Shown here: positions 8,699-17,323 of the stretch, in pieces
Layout of the letters: each line of letters begins with the position of its first letter
Position numbering within the stretch: the stretch's first letter is position 1
Origin: Pseudomonas abieticivorans
GTDB taxonomy: Bacteria > Pseudomonadota > Gammaproteobacteria > Pseudomonadales > Pseudomonadaceae
DNA: 64,000 bases
NCBI RefSeq assembly: GCF_023509015.1
Contig: NZ_CP094975.1
Coordinates: forward strand, 2,241,501-2,305,500
Direction: 5' to 3'
The notes under the pieces: generated by a model
Databases searched by the model: none
Told to the model about the DNA's origin: nothing
Seen by the model: only the letters and a program-made list of their open reading frames with translations
Position numbers and translations under genes: made by a program

Positions 8699-9508
8699 TT
8701 AGACTAGCCGGGTAAAACTATTTCTTTCAGATTCAAGACTCAACATAGAGGACTCGATGTAGTTTTTCTTCCATAGAAGTTTTCTGGTAATGTTAGGGTC
8801 TTCCTTATGCTTTTCTATCTTGATTAAAAGATTGGACGTAACATTATCCTTCAATTCGCAATGCGCAATTAACGCATTGCCAAGTTGAATGCTGCCTTCC
8901 ATTTCCAAAATATAAAGTACATTCAGAATATACTCAGATTGATCTGGGGAAACTATCGTAGGGATATACGATCTTTTGGGTAAAAAATTGTAGTGCGGAG
9001 AAGATGGGCCAAAAACCTCCCCATAAATCCTCTTCTCATGTAGAAAAATTTTTTCGCCAAAACGTTGATCGATTAAAATTCTTGGTGTCACTGCTTTTTT
9101 TGACTCAATAAGATAGGCCTCCTCTACAGCAGGTCCGAAGAAACTTAGCTCATCAAAATAAGCACTTCCATATGTAACTCCGCCTCTGACAAGATACCCT
9201 TCATTCAGTAGGCGTAGCGTCATTAATGAAGTATTAAATAATGCGACCTGAAATAGCTTGCTTAAGTCCTTCCTTGAATCTTCCACGTCAGGCTTGTATT
9301 TATAAAATACGTAAGCGCAGTCAGAAAAACTAAATAGCTTTCGAGTATAGGCGACATGCTCTTTTTCTTTGGTGTCTTGAAGATCCTGGCTCTGCTTCAC
9401 TGACTCATGGAATATCCGGTGAATCTTGTATTTTTCTTCAAAGGAACTCATCTCCCTAGATCCTAAAATGTCTAGGAAAATAACGATCATATCCTCATAA
9501 TTTTCCAA
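8699..9508 (-). CDS. orphan class III nucleotide-cyclase-like protein
   Basis: A 269-residue AT-rich protein. The first 150 residues carry the outline of a class III cyclase-homology domain: D13 in VIFLDILGS (first metal aspartate), D63 in FSFSDCAYVF (second metal aspartate position), R108-GGVTYG and FFGPAVEEAYLIE (124-136), which aligns with the R-x-GI-x-x-G and YGxxVNxAxRLE signatures of the family. The C-terminal ~120 residues are unassigned. Similar compact cyclases make cCMP/cUMP in Pycsar defence, but here no TM or TIR effector gene lies next to it. The nearest co-directional gene is Shedu, 485 bp upstream. Cyclase activity and substrate are inference. Confidence 0.6.
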   Translation of the reverse strand: MENYEDMIVIFLDILGSREMSSFEEKYKIHRIFHESVKQSQDLQDTKEKEHVAYTRKLFSFSDCAYVFYKYKPDVEDSRKDLSKLFQVALFNTSLMTLRLLNEGYLVRGGVTYGSAYFDELSFFGPAVEEAYLIESKKAVTPRILIDQRFGEKIFLHEKRIYGEVFGPSSPHYNFLPKRSYIPTIVSPDQSEYILNVLYILEMEGSIQLGNALIAHCELKDNVTSNLLIKIEKHKEDPNITRKLLWKKNYIESSMLSLESERNSFTRLV

Positions 9509-9669
9509 ATTTTCTCCAAGCAGCCTAGCGGCTGGCTAAATCGAAACCAAGCTATCGATAGCTGCAGTGTGGTCCTCGGTCTCAGGGAGTTCCTGCCCGA
9601 TAGCTTCTGAAGCTTTAGAGTAAAGGGTGTGGATTTATTTCTCTACCCTAAACTTCCGCATTTGGTCCA
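9509..9669. other. spacer upstream of the cyclase-like gene
   Basis: No gene seen. It presumably holds the promoter of the cyclase-like gene on the minus strand. Confidence 0.4.
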
Positions 9670-9824
9670 GAGTGTGTAAAAACGCTTCGCCAAAATTGAA
9701 GTGTGCGCGTCTACGTTAAATCTGAAATTTATCGGCACGTCAGCAGATGTGGATTTCGCGTAGACGCGCGATTTTCAGTCCGGTTTTGAGTACCTGTCGC
9801 GCTCAAAAACGTTTTTACACAGCC
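9670..9824. repeat. 155-bp MITE-like palindromic element, copy B
   Basis: Ends GAGTGTGTAAAAACG (9670-9684) and CGTTTTTACACAGCC (9810-9824) match as inverted repeats at 13 of 15 positions. The length is identical to copies A and C, but the interior is diverged and includes a GCGCGTCTACG/CGTAGACGCGC inner palindrome shared in part with copy D. Confidence 0.7.
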
Positions 9825-9993
9825 TCGGCCGATAGCGGTCGGTTGTCACCGGCAGCTTCCGACCCAAAGCTGCCCCTCGTGAACGGAGGTGAGTTGCGCG
9901 CAAAGGTTGCAAGGAGGCGGTGACGCGGGCACCTGTAGGCGCAAGCGGGTCTTGGCTAGACGCCAGCAGAGCGCTCTGCAGTATTCGCCCCTG
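9825..9993. other. GC-rich scar downstream of copy B
   Basis: CGGCCGATAGCGGTCGG and GTCACCGGCAGC lie here; similar words recur beside copies C and D, suggesting that a larger repeated unit than the palindrome itself has been spread. No gene seen. Confidence 0.45.
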
Positions 9994-11643
9994 TCAGAGC
10001 ATCGATATTAATCTCATCATCTGTTCTAAAAGGTCATCGTAAGTCATAATTTTAATGGTGCGATTGGTGTTGATTACTCGGAGCGTTTCTTTTTGCTTAA
10101 GAGTTAGGTTTTTTGAACGACCGATCACTACTGCACCTTCAACGACATACTCTCTTGTAAGCCAGTCGGGTACGTTATTTTTCCCAGCTCTAATTTCGCC
10201 TATCCAATCTTCGACCTGCTGGCCCGCATGGGTGACCTTGCTACGCAAACGGTTATCTTTCGTGAATATTTGATCCACATGCCTTTCTAATTCAACCAAT
10301 AATATTCGCCTATGTGACTGCTCGTACTCCAAGACCATATCTGCCCTGAAGTCGCCAATGGGCACCTCCATGTGCATTCGCCCGAAGTGACAGTCAAATA
10401 TTTGCGGATTATCCCCAATGAATTTGTGAAGGTCTTTTTCGAGTGTGGAATCTCGACCTAAAAGGCGGCAAAAATCCGTAAATTTCCGCTTCATTGCACT
10501 TTTTGAACTACCGTCCGGAACCAGCGACAATAATTTCTGGTTTAACTTATCCTCTTTGGAGAGGATTTGCCTTGGTGCATCTTTAGTTTTTCTATTCACT
10601 ATTATTGGTGGAATTAACTCGCCGTACCCCCTATCAAGGACCTTTATGTCAGACTCGTCGAAATTCCCGATAACTACTGCCTTGATAGACTTGACTTCCA
10701 AGGCCCTATAAGCGCAGTAAACTACGTAGTCATCGTCCATTATTAGCTGGCCGTTCTCCTCATACAGTAGAATTTCAGCGAGTGGGGCTCCCCATTCGGC
10801 GACTCTACGCATAAAGCTCTTTATTTCAATTTCAGGGATGCTGAGTGTGTAATCAATGTCACGTGGTCGAATACGACTGATCGGAAGACTGATGCGTGTG
10901 CATTGAGCTGACCCTTTGAACCCCTCCGAGATCAGGTTGACTAGGTAATCATTATCCTTTTGCTTTGAAACTCGATCGTCAATAATACAATCCGTGTCAA
11001 TTCGCGGATATTTGTAATTGCAGTATGCAGTCAGACATTTAAACGCCAAGTCAAGATAGCTATCCTCACTAAATACATCTTTGCCGACCCGAGTCCAGCC
11101 GTTACTGCTCATTCGCGACACAAAGGGTTCCGGATTCACTGCATTAACCCTGAACTCAAATCTCGTCACTTTTTCACCAAGGTCGCGCAAATTAAACCCA
11201 GTTACAGAGTAAACTCGCCCCCCACCTTTCAGGGCCTCTCTTTGAAACAGAAAACCTACGGATTCATCTTCATAGTCGGTAGACACAAAAAAGAACTCGG
11301 GAATCGGGTAGTGCTCAAGCGCATACATCTGTTCGAACGCAGCTTTACCCGTCGGCAACTGGTCGGAGGAAGTCACGTAGTCTTCTCTCAGATACATTAT
11401 CGCCTGGCAAATATCTCCTAATAAGGCGTTATCCTGATATTTTTTTAGTGCCCACGTAACGATTTCTTCATTGGTCGCTACGCGCTTTTCACCGAAGGTT
11501 ATCTCCAACAGCATCCCTTGCCTCAGCGCCGTTAGCAAAGGTCGTGCTTCTTTGGTTCCGAGTAATATTTCCGCATGGCGCTTACCTCTGGTGGTGGCGC
11601 TCTGTTCAGAAATTTTCAAGTCCATGAGTGGATTGTCCATCAT
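9994..11643 (-). CDS. sduA: Shedu-type anti-phage nuclease (DUF4263)
   Basis: A 549-residue protein. The C-terminal ~150 residues match the Shedu/DUF4263 nuclease: IPIGDFRADMVLEY (D435 catalytic), LLVELERH (E451), IFTKDNRLRSKVTHAGQQVEDW and a distal VVIGR strand. The active-site motif reads E-L-E rather than the E-x-K of most PD-(D/E)XK enzymes; I recall E-L-E in other Shedu members, so this need not mean inactivity. The N-terminal ~380 residues are an unassigned, probably sensing, region, as expected for the variable N-termini of the family. Shedu acts alone against phage in known systems. It is flanked by miniature elements B and C. Confidence 0.85.
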   Translation of the reverse strand: MMDNPLMDLKISEQSATTRGKRHAEILLGTKEARPLLTALRQGMLLEITFGEKRVATNEEIVTWALKKYQDNALLGDICQAIMYLREDYVTSSDQLPTGKAAFEQMYALEHYPIPEFFFVSTDYEDESVGFLFQREALKGGGRVYSVTGFNLRDLGEKVTRFEFRVNAVNPEPFVSRMSSNGWTRVGKDVFSEDSYLDLAFKCLTAYCNYKYPRIDTDCIIDDRVSKQKDNDYLVNLISEGFKGSAQCTRISLPISRIRPRDIDYTLSIPEIEIKSFMRRVAEWGAPLAEILLYEENGQLIMDDDYVVYCAYRALEVKSIKAVVIGNFDESDIKVLDRGYGELIPPIIVNRKTKDAPRQILSKEDKLNQKLLSLVPDGSSKSAMKRKFTDFCRLLGRDSTLEKDLHKFIGDNPQIFDCHFGRMHMEVPIGDFRADMVLEYEQSHRRILLVELERHVDQIFTKDNRLRSKVTHAGQQVEDWIGEIRAGKNNVPDWLTREYVVEGAVVIGRSKNLTLKQKETLRVINTNRTIKIMTYDDLLEQMMRLISML

Positions 11644-11935
11644 CAGTCATCATGAGAAGGGGGGCAGAGGCTACCAATCCCGGTGCGATGATGTCTATCT
11701 GCCTTCTTTCAATTGAAGCTATTAGTATTTTTCTGCATCCAGTCCAGACTTACGTAGACGGCGGAGTGGCAACAATGCCGACAATGTTCTTCATGGTCCT
11801 GGCTAAGGCCCCATTACCGAACTGCCCCTGATTTCCTGACTGCGTCGACTGGCCAATTTGAATTGAAAGCTGCGTAGCGACGAGCGTCCGCTCCTGGCCG
11901 GTTTCTGCCTATCACCACCGGCAGCTTTGGGTCTA
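11644..11935. other. divergent promoter region upstream of Shedu
   Basis: No credible gene. Together with element C it forms the gap between Shedu (leftward) and the TPR-nuclease gene (rightward), so both promoters should lie between 11644 and 12274. Repeated words such as CACCGGCAGC and GGCCGGTTTCTG resemble those beside copy B. Confidence 0.45.
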
Positions 11936-12090
11936 GGCTGTGTAAAAACGTTCTAGAGCAGGTTTGACGGTCAGAACCAGAACAGAAATCGCGTTCCTAC
12001 GCAAATTTAAGGTCTGCTGATTAACCAAGCACCGGCAGATTTTACGTAGCAACGCAGACTTCAAAACGGTGCCTACGTTTTTACACAGCC
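11936..12090. repeat. 155-bp MITE-like palindromic element, copy C
   Basis: Perfect 15-bp terminal inverted repeats GGCTGTGTAAAAACG (11936-11950) and its complement (12076-12090). The interior is homologous to copy A in the same orientation. Confidence 0.8.
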
Positions 12091-12274
12091 TGGGCCGAAA
12101 GCTGCATGTTGAGGGGCAGCAACCGACTCATAGCTGCCGGTGGCGGCAATGGGCAATCGGCTGTGGATTCAAATGGTGGGGTATATCTATAAAATCAAGG
12201 ACGACTGACACGAATTTGCTTAACTAATTTCGGTATGAGCGCTACAGTCGGAAAAATTCTTGCGGGCCTCAACG

Positions 12275-14725
12275 ATGTCGACCCTTACCGTATCGGACGA
12301 ACCAGCGCTCCCTTTTATCCGATTTGCAGTTAGCTCGGTAGGAGAGCCTCTCCCACCTGCGAAGCTGACGCTCACCGAGCAGTTAGATGGTTCAGTTAAA
12401 TGCGCGGTAACGGGGGATTCAGTATCCACTCCCGCCATTGCGAAGTCTGCAGCTGAGGCCGCCGAAAGGGTGACGCCCATCGATCTCACTTTAGGAGAGC
12501 GTTTGGTCTTGGTGGCGAATTCAATTCGTACAAGATTGGAAGCTGAAGGCTATTTGGTTCAAGAATTACCTTCGGCAGACGTAAAAGTCACTGCTGTATT
12601 TGATCTGCGTACCGGACGGTTGATTGGGCGACAAGAGACGTTGCACGATTTCACATCAGTTGATACCAAGTTCGCGGAGCGAATTAACCTTTCAATACAT
12701 GGGGCCCTTAAAAAGGGGCCTCTCGATTTGGCAACTGAGATTCATCGACTTATTGATTTAGGGGACAACTTAGGCGCTGCTGCTATCCTTGAAGGAAGAA
12801 GCGGTCTGGGATTCTTTGGGGTATTGCCGTTAGAGCTCCTTGAAGCGCTTCAGCGTATCGATGTTCTTGTTTTGTCTGCAGAGTCTGAGAAAGAAGTTCG
12901 TATTAGTCGTATGGCTGTTGCGGCTTCTTTAAATAAATTTGATGACGCTGAAGTTGATGCTCAGGCAATTTTGGATGGGGGGATTGAAGACCCGGCGGAA
13001 AGTGTAAAATTCACGAATACTATTGCTTTCGCTTGCTTCAAAAGAGGCGAGATCGAAACTGCTATCGCAATGTGGACAGAGCTACTAAAATCGGCTGATT
13101 CTTTTTCTTCCTCTGATCGAGCTTGGATCTGGCGAAATTTAGCTAATGCATTGCCGACGCCTGGAGCTGATGCAATCAGAGCTGCGCATATGTCTATTGA
13201 TTCGTTTCTTGAGGCAGGAGACAAACGCGAGGCTGCTACTAGTATTTTGCTTCTATCCAAACTTCTCGAGTTCGATGGGCCGGTTGCGGCAGTAGAACAA
13301 TTAAATAAGATGCTGGATGTTATCGCGGCTAATGGATTGATGGCGGATGCCCTGCGCTCATCAATATACCATTCCTTAGCTACTCAACTTTATAACTTGC
13401 GCTCTTTCAATCCTGCGTTGGAGGCCGCGATGCAGGCTGCATCACTATTAAAGGGGGTTGTCGGAGCAAAAAGAGACCTGATTGCCTCATTAAGTCTTGC
13501 TTCGATTCTGGCGGAAAAGTGTTCAGATATAGAGCTTTCTCAGCGTTTAAATTCTGAAGCTATAAGCTTGGAGGGAGATATCTCCTCAGAAAAATACGCT
13601 CTCGTTCGGCAAATTCACGCATTATTCGGTGAATTCGATTCTGCTTCTGCTGAAGATATTCGCGCCAGAGCGAATGAGTCCGGAAATTCAAATCTCATTG
13701 CAGCATCAGAAGTTGCCATTGCGATATCAGATCCGAGTCTTGACTCTACAACGAGGCTTCGTAGGCTGGAGTCGGTAGTTATTCGCCTAAATCGCGAGAA
13801 GGCTAGCCCCGAAGCGAAGTATCCTGCTATGTCTGCGATAGTTACGGTGTTGAGAAGAGATGGAAAGCTTGACCGTGCTGGCATTTGGCTTAGAAAGATA
13901 TTAGCTGGCCAGCCGCTTAATTTAGATGCGCGGGACCAGCTTTTACAGGTGCTCTGGGACTCTGAAGCATGGGGCGATGCAGCAATTTTCACTAAAGAAC
14001 AAATTGCTTTGCATGGCAATCTTCCAGGGATATTATTTGCGCATGGAAAGTCTCTCCTCGAAGCTGGCGATTCAAGTGGAGCTTTATCCATTTTTATGCA
14101 GGCGCTGAAGAAAGTTGAAGTAGGTAATCCACTCCGAACCACTATTTTGGAGTTTCGTGAAAGAGCTCTTGAGCTAGGTGGGGTTGTTTCAGTTGTTGCG
14201 TCGAATGTCGATGTTGCAAGGCCAATTTTTCGTGAGGAGCTTATTGATGCGTTTCACGAATTTTCAAATTTTATATCTGGCGAAAAGCGGATGGTTTTTT
14301 GGTCCCGCCCTCAGCCCCAAGAAGACTATAAATGGGTGTCCCACCCTGAAAAGCGTGCTCAGGATTTGTTTCACACTTTTTTGAAAGCTCGTTTTCTTCA
14401 TAGGATTTCAGTTTATGAAGAACTGGACACCGGTGCTGGTCGGTTGGATATTTACCTAAAAGTGGATGGCGGTCTATCCGTTATCGTGGAGTTGAAGATG
14501 TGTGGTTTTGGCTACCCTAGTAACTATGCAGCCGCGGGTGAAGGACAGATTCAGCATTACATGGGCAACAGGGATTCTCATCTTGGTTATCTTTTAGTGT
14601 TTGATGCCCGATTGGACAAAAACAAAGAGCCACTTATTCCGAATATGACTGACTCCTCAAAAACTATCTATGAGGTTTTTGTTGATGTTAGACCGCGCGT
14701 AAGTGAGAAGAAATCAAAGAAATGA
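12275..14725 (+). CDS. TPR-like repeat protein with C-terminal PD-(D/E)XK nuclease
   Basis: An 816-residue protein of low GC. Residues ~130-670 are all helical with repeated A-x-x-x-F...G-x-x-E-x-A patterns (for example TIAFACFKRGEIETAIAMW, FAHGKSLLEAGDSSGALSIF) typical of TPR-like solenoids. The last ~140 residues form a PD-(D/E)XK nuclease: E692 (PEKRAQDLF), D725 in GRLDIY, E739-L-K741 in VIVELKM, then Q758 and Y762, followed by a hydrophobic strand (GYLLVFDAR). The order solenoid-then-nuclease suggests a sensor coupled to DNA or RNA cleavage. No known named system is recognised. Start: ATG 12275 or TTG 12260; neither has a strong ribosome-binding site. It lies alone between element C and the Septu genes. 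Confidence 0.75.
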   Translation: MSTLTVSDEPALPFIRFAVSSVGEPLPPAKLTLTEQLDGSVKCAVTGDSVSTPAIAKSAAEAAERVTPIDLTLGERLVLVANSIRTRLEAEGYLVQELPSADVKVTAVFDLRTGRLIGRQETLHDFTSVDTKFAERINLSIHGALKKGPLDLATEIHRLIDLGDNLGAAAILEGRSGLGFFGVLPLELLEALQRIDVLVLSAESEKEVRISRMAVAASLNKFDDAEVDAQAILDGGIEDPAESVKFTNTIAFACFKRGEIETAIAMWTELLKSADSFSSSDRAWIWRNLANALPTPGADAIRAAHMSIDSFLEAGDKREAATSILLLSKLLEFDGPVAAVEQLNKMLDVIAANGLMADALRSSIYHSLATQLYNLRSFNPALEAAMQAASLLKGVVGAKRDLIASLSLASILAEKCSDIELSQRLNSEAISLEGDISSEKYALVRQIHALFGEFDSASAEDIRARANESGNSNLIAASEVAIAISDPSLDSTTRLRRLESVVIRLNREKASPEAKYPAMSAIVTVLRRDGKLDRAGIWLRKILAGQPLNLDARDQLLQVLWDSEAWGDAAIFTKEQIALHGNLPGILFAHGKSLLEAGDSSGALSIFMQALKKVEVGNPLRTTILEFRERALELGGVVSVVASNVDVARPIFREELIDAFHEFSNFISGEKRMVFWSRPQPQEDYKWVSHPEKRAQDLFHTFLKARFLHRISVYEELDTGAGRLDIYLKVDGGLSVIVELKMCGFGYPSNYAAAGEGQIQHYMGNRDSHLGYLLVFDARLDKNKEPLIPNMTDSSKTIYEVFVDVRPRVSEKKSKK

Positions 14726-15022
14726 GCTTCTCAAGTGATTTACGAGCCCGGTTCGAATGGCGGTATGAACGGCCCACATTTCTGAAGGCAGTTTAAATGG
14801 CTGCTTTTGGCCGAAAGCAGTCCTTCATAAAAAATTAATATAGACCATCACTAGTCTTGCTGTCAGTCAACTTAATCCTCAGCCGCAGAATGGTTTCTTT
14901 CGACCCCATAGCTGCCTGCCGCCGAGCGCGGCGGTCTAGCCATAACCATTAGTTAGCGCTGGCGAGATATCTTACGAAGCTAGCCAGGATATCTGGAGAA
15001 AATAAACTTTATCGGTGCTTTG
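14726..15022. other. gap between convergent TPR-nuclease and Septu genes
   Basis: No gene seen. A short palindromic motif GCCGCCGAGCGCGGCGG lies near 14920-14936, resembling the GC-rich scars elsewhere in the island. Confidence 0.4.
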
Positions 15023-15058
15023 CTTATATAAAGCCTCAGAAGTGAGGCCTTATATAAG
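15023..15058. terminator. bidirectional hairpin between convergent genes
   Basis: CTTATATAAAGCCTC and GAGGCCTTATATAAG pair around a short loop. It lies between the TPR-nuclease gene (rightward) and ptuB (leftward) and may end transcripts from both sides. Confidence 0.6.
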
Positions 15059-15097
15059 TATGGAGGTGTAGGCCGGGTTGATTGATGCAGTCAATAA

Positions 15098-15841
15098 CTA
15101 AGGCTGTTGAAATGCAATATCTTGTGCAGCCGATAGTTTGGCCTCAAGATAGTCTTCCCACAAATTAAGTGCTTGTAGTTGAGATATGACCCCCATGAAA
15201 TCCTCATCATTTAAAGCTACTGTTGCGGTAGTGGCTGCGTAAATTGCTTTAGGCTGACACTCGTTAAGGATGGTTTCCACTATGTTGAGTAGCTTGCTCT
15301 TCCTTATCGCTGTATTGGACTGGTTGTACGCGTCCAGCCTGTCAACGGCAACCCGTACAGACCTAAAAACCTGTTCTCCAACCTCAAAACGCTTGAATAC
15401 CAATCGATCTGAATTATTAAGATCCAGCGCTTCAATAGTCGTATTCCCCACTTTGTCTTTGCCTTTGAACTGGTAGAGTTTAAAGGAAATATGATGCCTT
15501 GGATCAACATCATAAGGGTTAACTATCGGATCGCTGCCCACATCATGAATTCCTTTGGAAATATTGCACCTTTTACAGGAGGGAAGCAAGTTATCCCAAT
15601 CCACAACATGATCTTTGTATAAATTTTTGTACTTGAAGTGCTCAACTTCCATGTACTTGCTCTCGTCTGATATAGAACACTCGCAAAATGCGCATTTTTC
15701 GTGGCTTGAGGCTAGTAATGGGGCTTTTATCTGTGGGTGATTCCATACGCCACTGCCATCGCTTTTAAATTTTTCAGTAAGCTCTGTGACGGTTGATGCA
15801 GATAAATATTCAGGCTTAGGTTGACGCTCCAATTTTATCAA
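15098..15841 (-). CDS. ptuB: Septu HNH endonuclease PtuB
   Basis: A 247-residue protein with an HNH/zinc motif: C50-x2-C53 (CAFC), E66-x-H68 (VEH), W82-DN-LLPSC89-x2-C92-N-x2-K96. The linker DPIVNPYD follows, as in PtuB/Retron-Septu HNH proteins. In Septu, PtuB is the nuclease subunit activated by the ATPase PtuA. The gene begins 5 bp after the stop of ptuA on the same strand, in the canonical ptuA-ptuB order. No reverse transcriptase lies next to it, so this is plain Septu rather than a retron. Confidence 0.88.
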   Translation of the reverse strand: MIKLERQPKPEYLSASTVTELTEKFKSDGSGVWNHPQIKAPLLASSHEKCAFCECSISDESKYMEVEHFKYKNLYKDHVVDWDNLLPSCKRCNISKGIHDVGSDPIVNPYDVDPRHHISFKLYQFKGKDKVGNTTIEALDLNNSDRLVFKRFEVGEQVFRSVRVAVDRLDAYNQSNTAIRKSKLLNIVETILNECQPKAIYAATTATVALNDEDFMGVISQLQALNLWEDYLEAKLSAAQDIAFQQP

Positions 15842-15846
15842 TTACT

Positions 15847-17016
15847 TCACCCCTTGATAGCGCCAAGCTGAAACGACAGAAGCTTTCTAAGACTGTTTTC
15901 TGGATGCAGAAGCTTCTCAAGTTCCTCGAACGCTAAAGTCCCAGCTTTATAGTTATCTTCATCTACGGCTCGCTGAAAGCTTTGGATAGCGTTTTGGTAT
16001 ACCGCTGTACGGGTATCACCAAGCCCCATAACATCCGTTAAAACCTCCTCCACCGTCCACCCTTGGTAGCCATACTCACTCGATGGGAGCGATTTTCTCT
16101 CAATCTTCCCATTTGTGTAATGTAAAGCCACGACCTGATTTGGCATTGCTGCCTGTATAATATGCGGGCTATGAGTCGTAGTTATGAATTGCGCATTTGG
16201 AAATGCTTGGACTAGGATCGTAGAGATTTTTGCCTGCCATTCAGGATGAAGATGAAGCTCCAACTCATCTATCAGAATCACACCCTCAAACTCATCCAGT
16301 CTTATGCCTGATTCTGCAAAGCGGTATTCTATTTCCTTAACTATCCCGAACAATATAGATAGGCACGATTTGAAGCCGGAAGAGAGATACTCGTAGTAAA
16401 TTTCTCCAGCGGGAGTGCTTACCATTATTTCGTTAGTTCCGGCATCTACTTTACTGAATAGATAATCCTTATGCAGTAATGAAAAAAAATTCTTCGCCTT
16501 TTCGAAATTGTGCATTCGCACATCTGAAAGGGCGCCCGGATGAGCTGAGTAAAGATATCGATTAACAAACCAGCTTTTAACTTCGGTCAGATTTACGCCG
16601 TATTTGTTGCTGCTTGATGTGGTGTAAGGGTCTCTGTCCGCATCCCGAGAAACGGAGTCCAGTGCTACGTACGTAAATGTTCGAGCAACTTTCAAAGAAA
16701 TATGCTGTTTTATATAGTGTTCGACAGGGTGTGTATTTTCATTTTTTCTTGGACTGAATTGGGATATTTTATAAGTTCGCTCTTCGATTTCGCCATTACC
16801 AGGATCAACGAAAGTGGTAACGCTCCCGCACTCAGAGCCTACCATTCGCTTCAAGAGGTTGCTTTCATAGCCAGCAAATGCCTGAGCGACGCTCTCAAGA
16901 ATGGTTGTTTTTCCGATTCCGTTAGGCCCGCTTATAATATTCATGTGATCATCGAACGTTAAAACAAGTTCATCGATACCACCGACACAGGTAATTTTGA
17001 TCTGCTTGATCTTCAT
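15847..17016 (-). CDS. ptuA: Septu ATPase PtuA
   Basis: A 389-residue SMC/OLD-like AAA ATPase. Walker A is GPNGIGKTT at residues 30-38, an ABC-type signature-like LSSG is at 211-214, Walker B is VILIDE at 246-251 followed by LELHLHPEW, and the H-loop is TTHSPHII at 280-287. The short coiled insert between Walker A and the signature fits PtuA rather than the longer OLD nucleases, and no TOPRIM domain is seen. Known PtuA forms a complex with PtuB and is inhibited by ATP until phage infection lowers it. Coupled to ptuB with a 5-bp gap. Confidence 0.9.
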   Translation of the reverse strand: MKIKQIKITCVGGIDELVLTFDDHMNIISGPNGIGKTTILESVAQAFAGYESNLLKRMVGSECGSVTTFVDPGNGEIEERTYKISQFSPRKNENTHPVEHYIKQHISLKVARTFTYVALDSVSRDADRDPYTTSSSNKYGVNLTEVKSWFVNRYLYSAHPGALSDVRMHNFEKAKNFFSLLHKDYLFSKVDAGTNEIMVSTPAGEIYYEYLSSGFKSCLSILFGIVKEIEYRFAESGIRLDEFEGVILIDELELHLHPEWQAKISTILVQAFPNAQFITTTHSPHIIQAAMPNQVVALHYTNGKIERKSLPSSEYGYQGWTVEEVLTDVMGLGDTRTAVYQNAIQSFQRAVDEDNYKAGTLAFEELEKLLHPENSLRKLLSFQLGAIKG

Positions 17017-17171
17017 CCAACTATCCTATTGAACTCATCCATTAACCTACTCGCTCCCCGTCTGCAGCAACACGAAACGGCATATTTCAATCATGCCATC
17101 ATGTAATGACGAACGCACTCAATAGCGCGCATCGAACCCAACCTGAACTCGGACGCTGGCTGACCGCTTGT
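17017..17171. other. promoter region of ptuAB
   Basis: Non-coding. The promoter of ptuA (leftward) should lie here; no clear boxes are identified. Confidence 0.4.
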
Positions 17172-17323
17172 GGCCGATTGTGTTGAAAAAGTCGGCCATG
17201 GTTTCCACGGCAGAAAAGTACGCGTCTGAGCTTGAAATCTTTGCGATGATCAGAGGGTTCCCGGGCTCAGATTTCGCGTAGATGCGCAGCCTGGAAGAAC
17301 CGACTTTTTCAATACAATCGGCC
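17172..17323. repeat. 152-bp MITE-like palindromic element, copy D
   Basis: Terminal inverted repeats GGCCGATTGTGTTGAAAAAG... (17172-17195) and their complement (17300-17323) match at 23 of 24 positions. The size and architecture equal copies A-C but the ends belong to a different family. An inner ATTTCGCGTAGATGCGC word is shared with copy B. A 105-codon minus-strand open frame across it is only an artefact of the palindrome. Confidence 0.75.

Noticed and set aside
12235..12333. Leader peptide or alternative start overlapping the TPR-nuclease gene
   Set aside because: An ATG at 12235 opens a 32-codon frame in a different register and ends inside the gene; it has no ribosome-binding site, so it is not called.
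15098..17016. Retron-Septu (Ec78-type) instead of plain Septu
   Set aside because: No reverse transcriptase frame or msr/msd-like structured region upstream of ptuA within the island.
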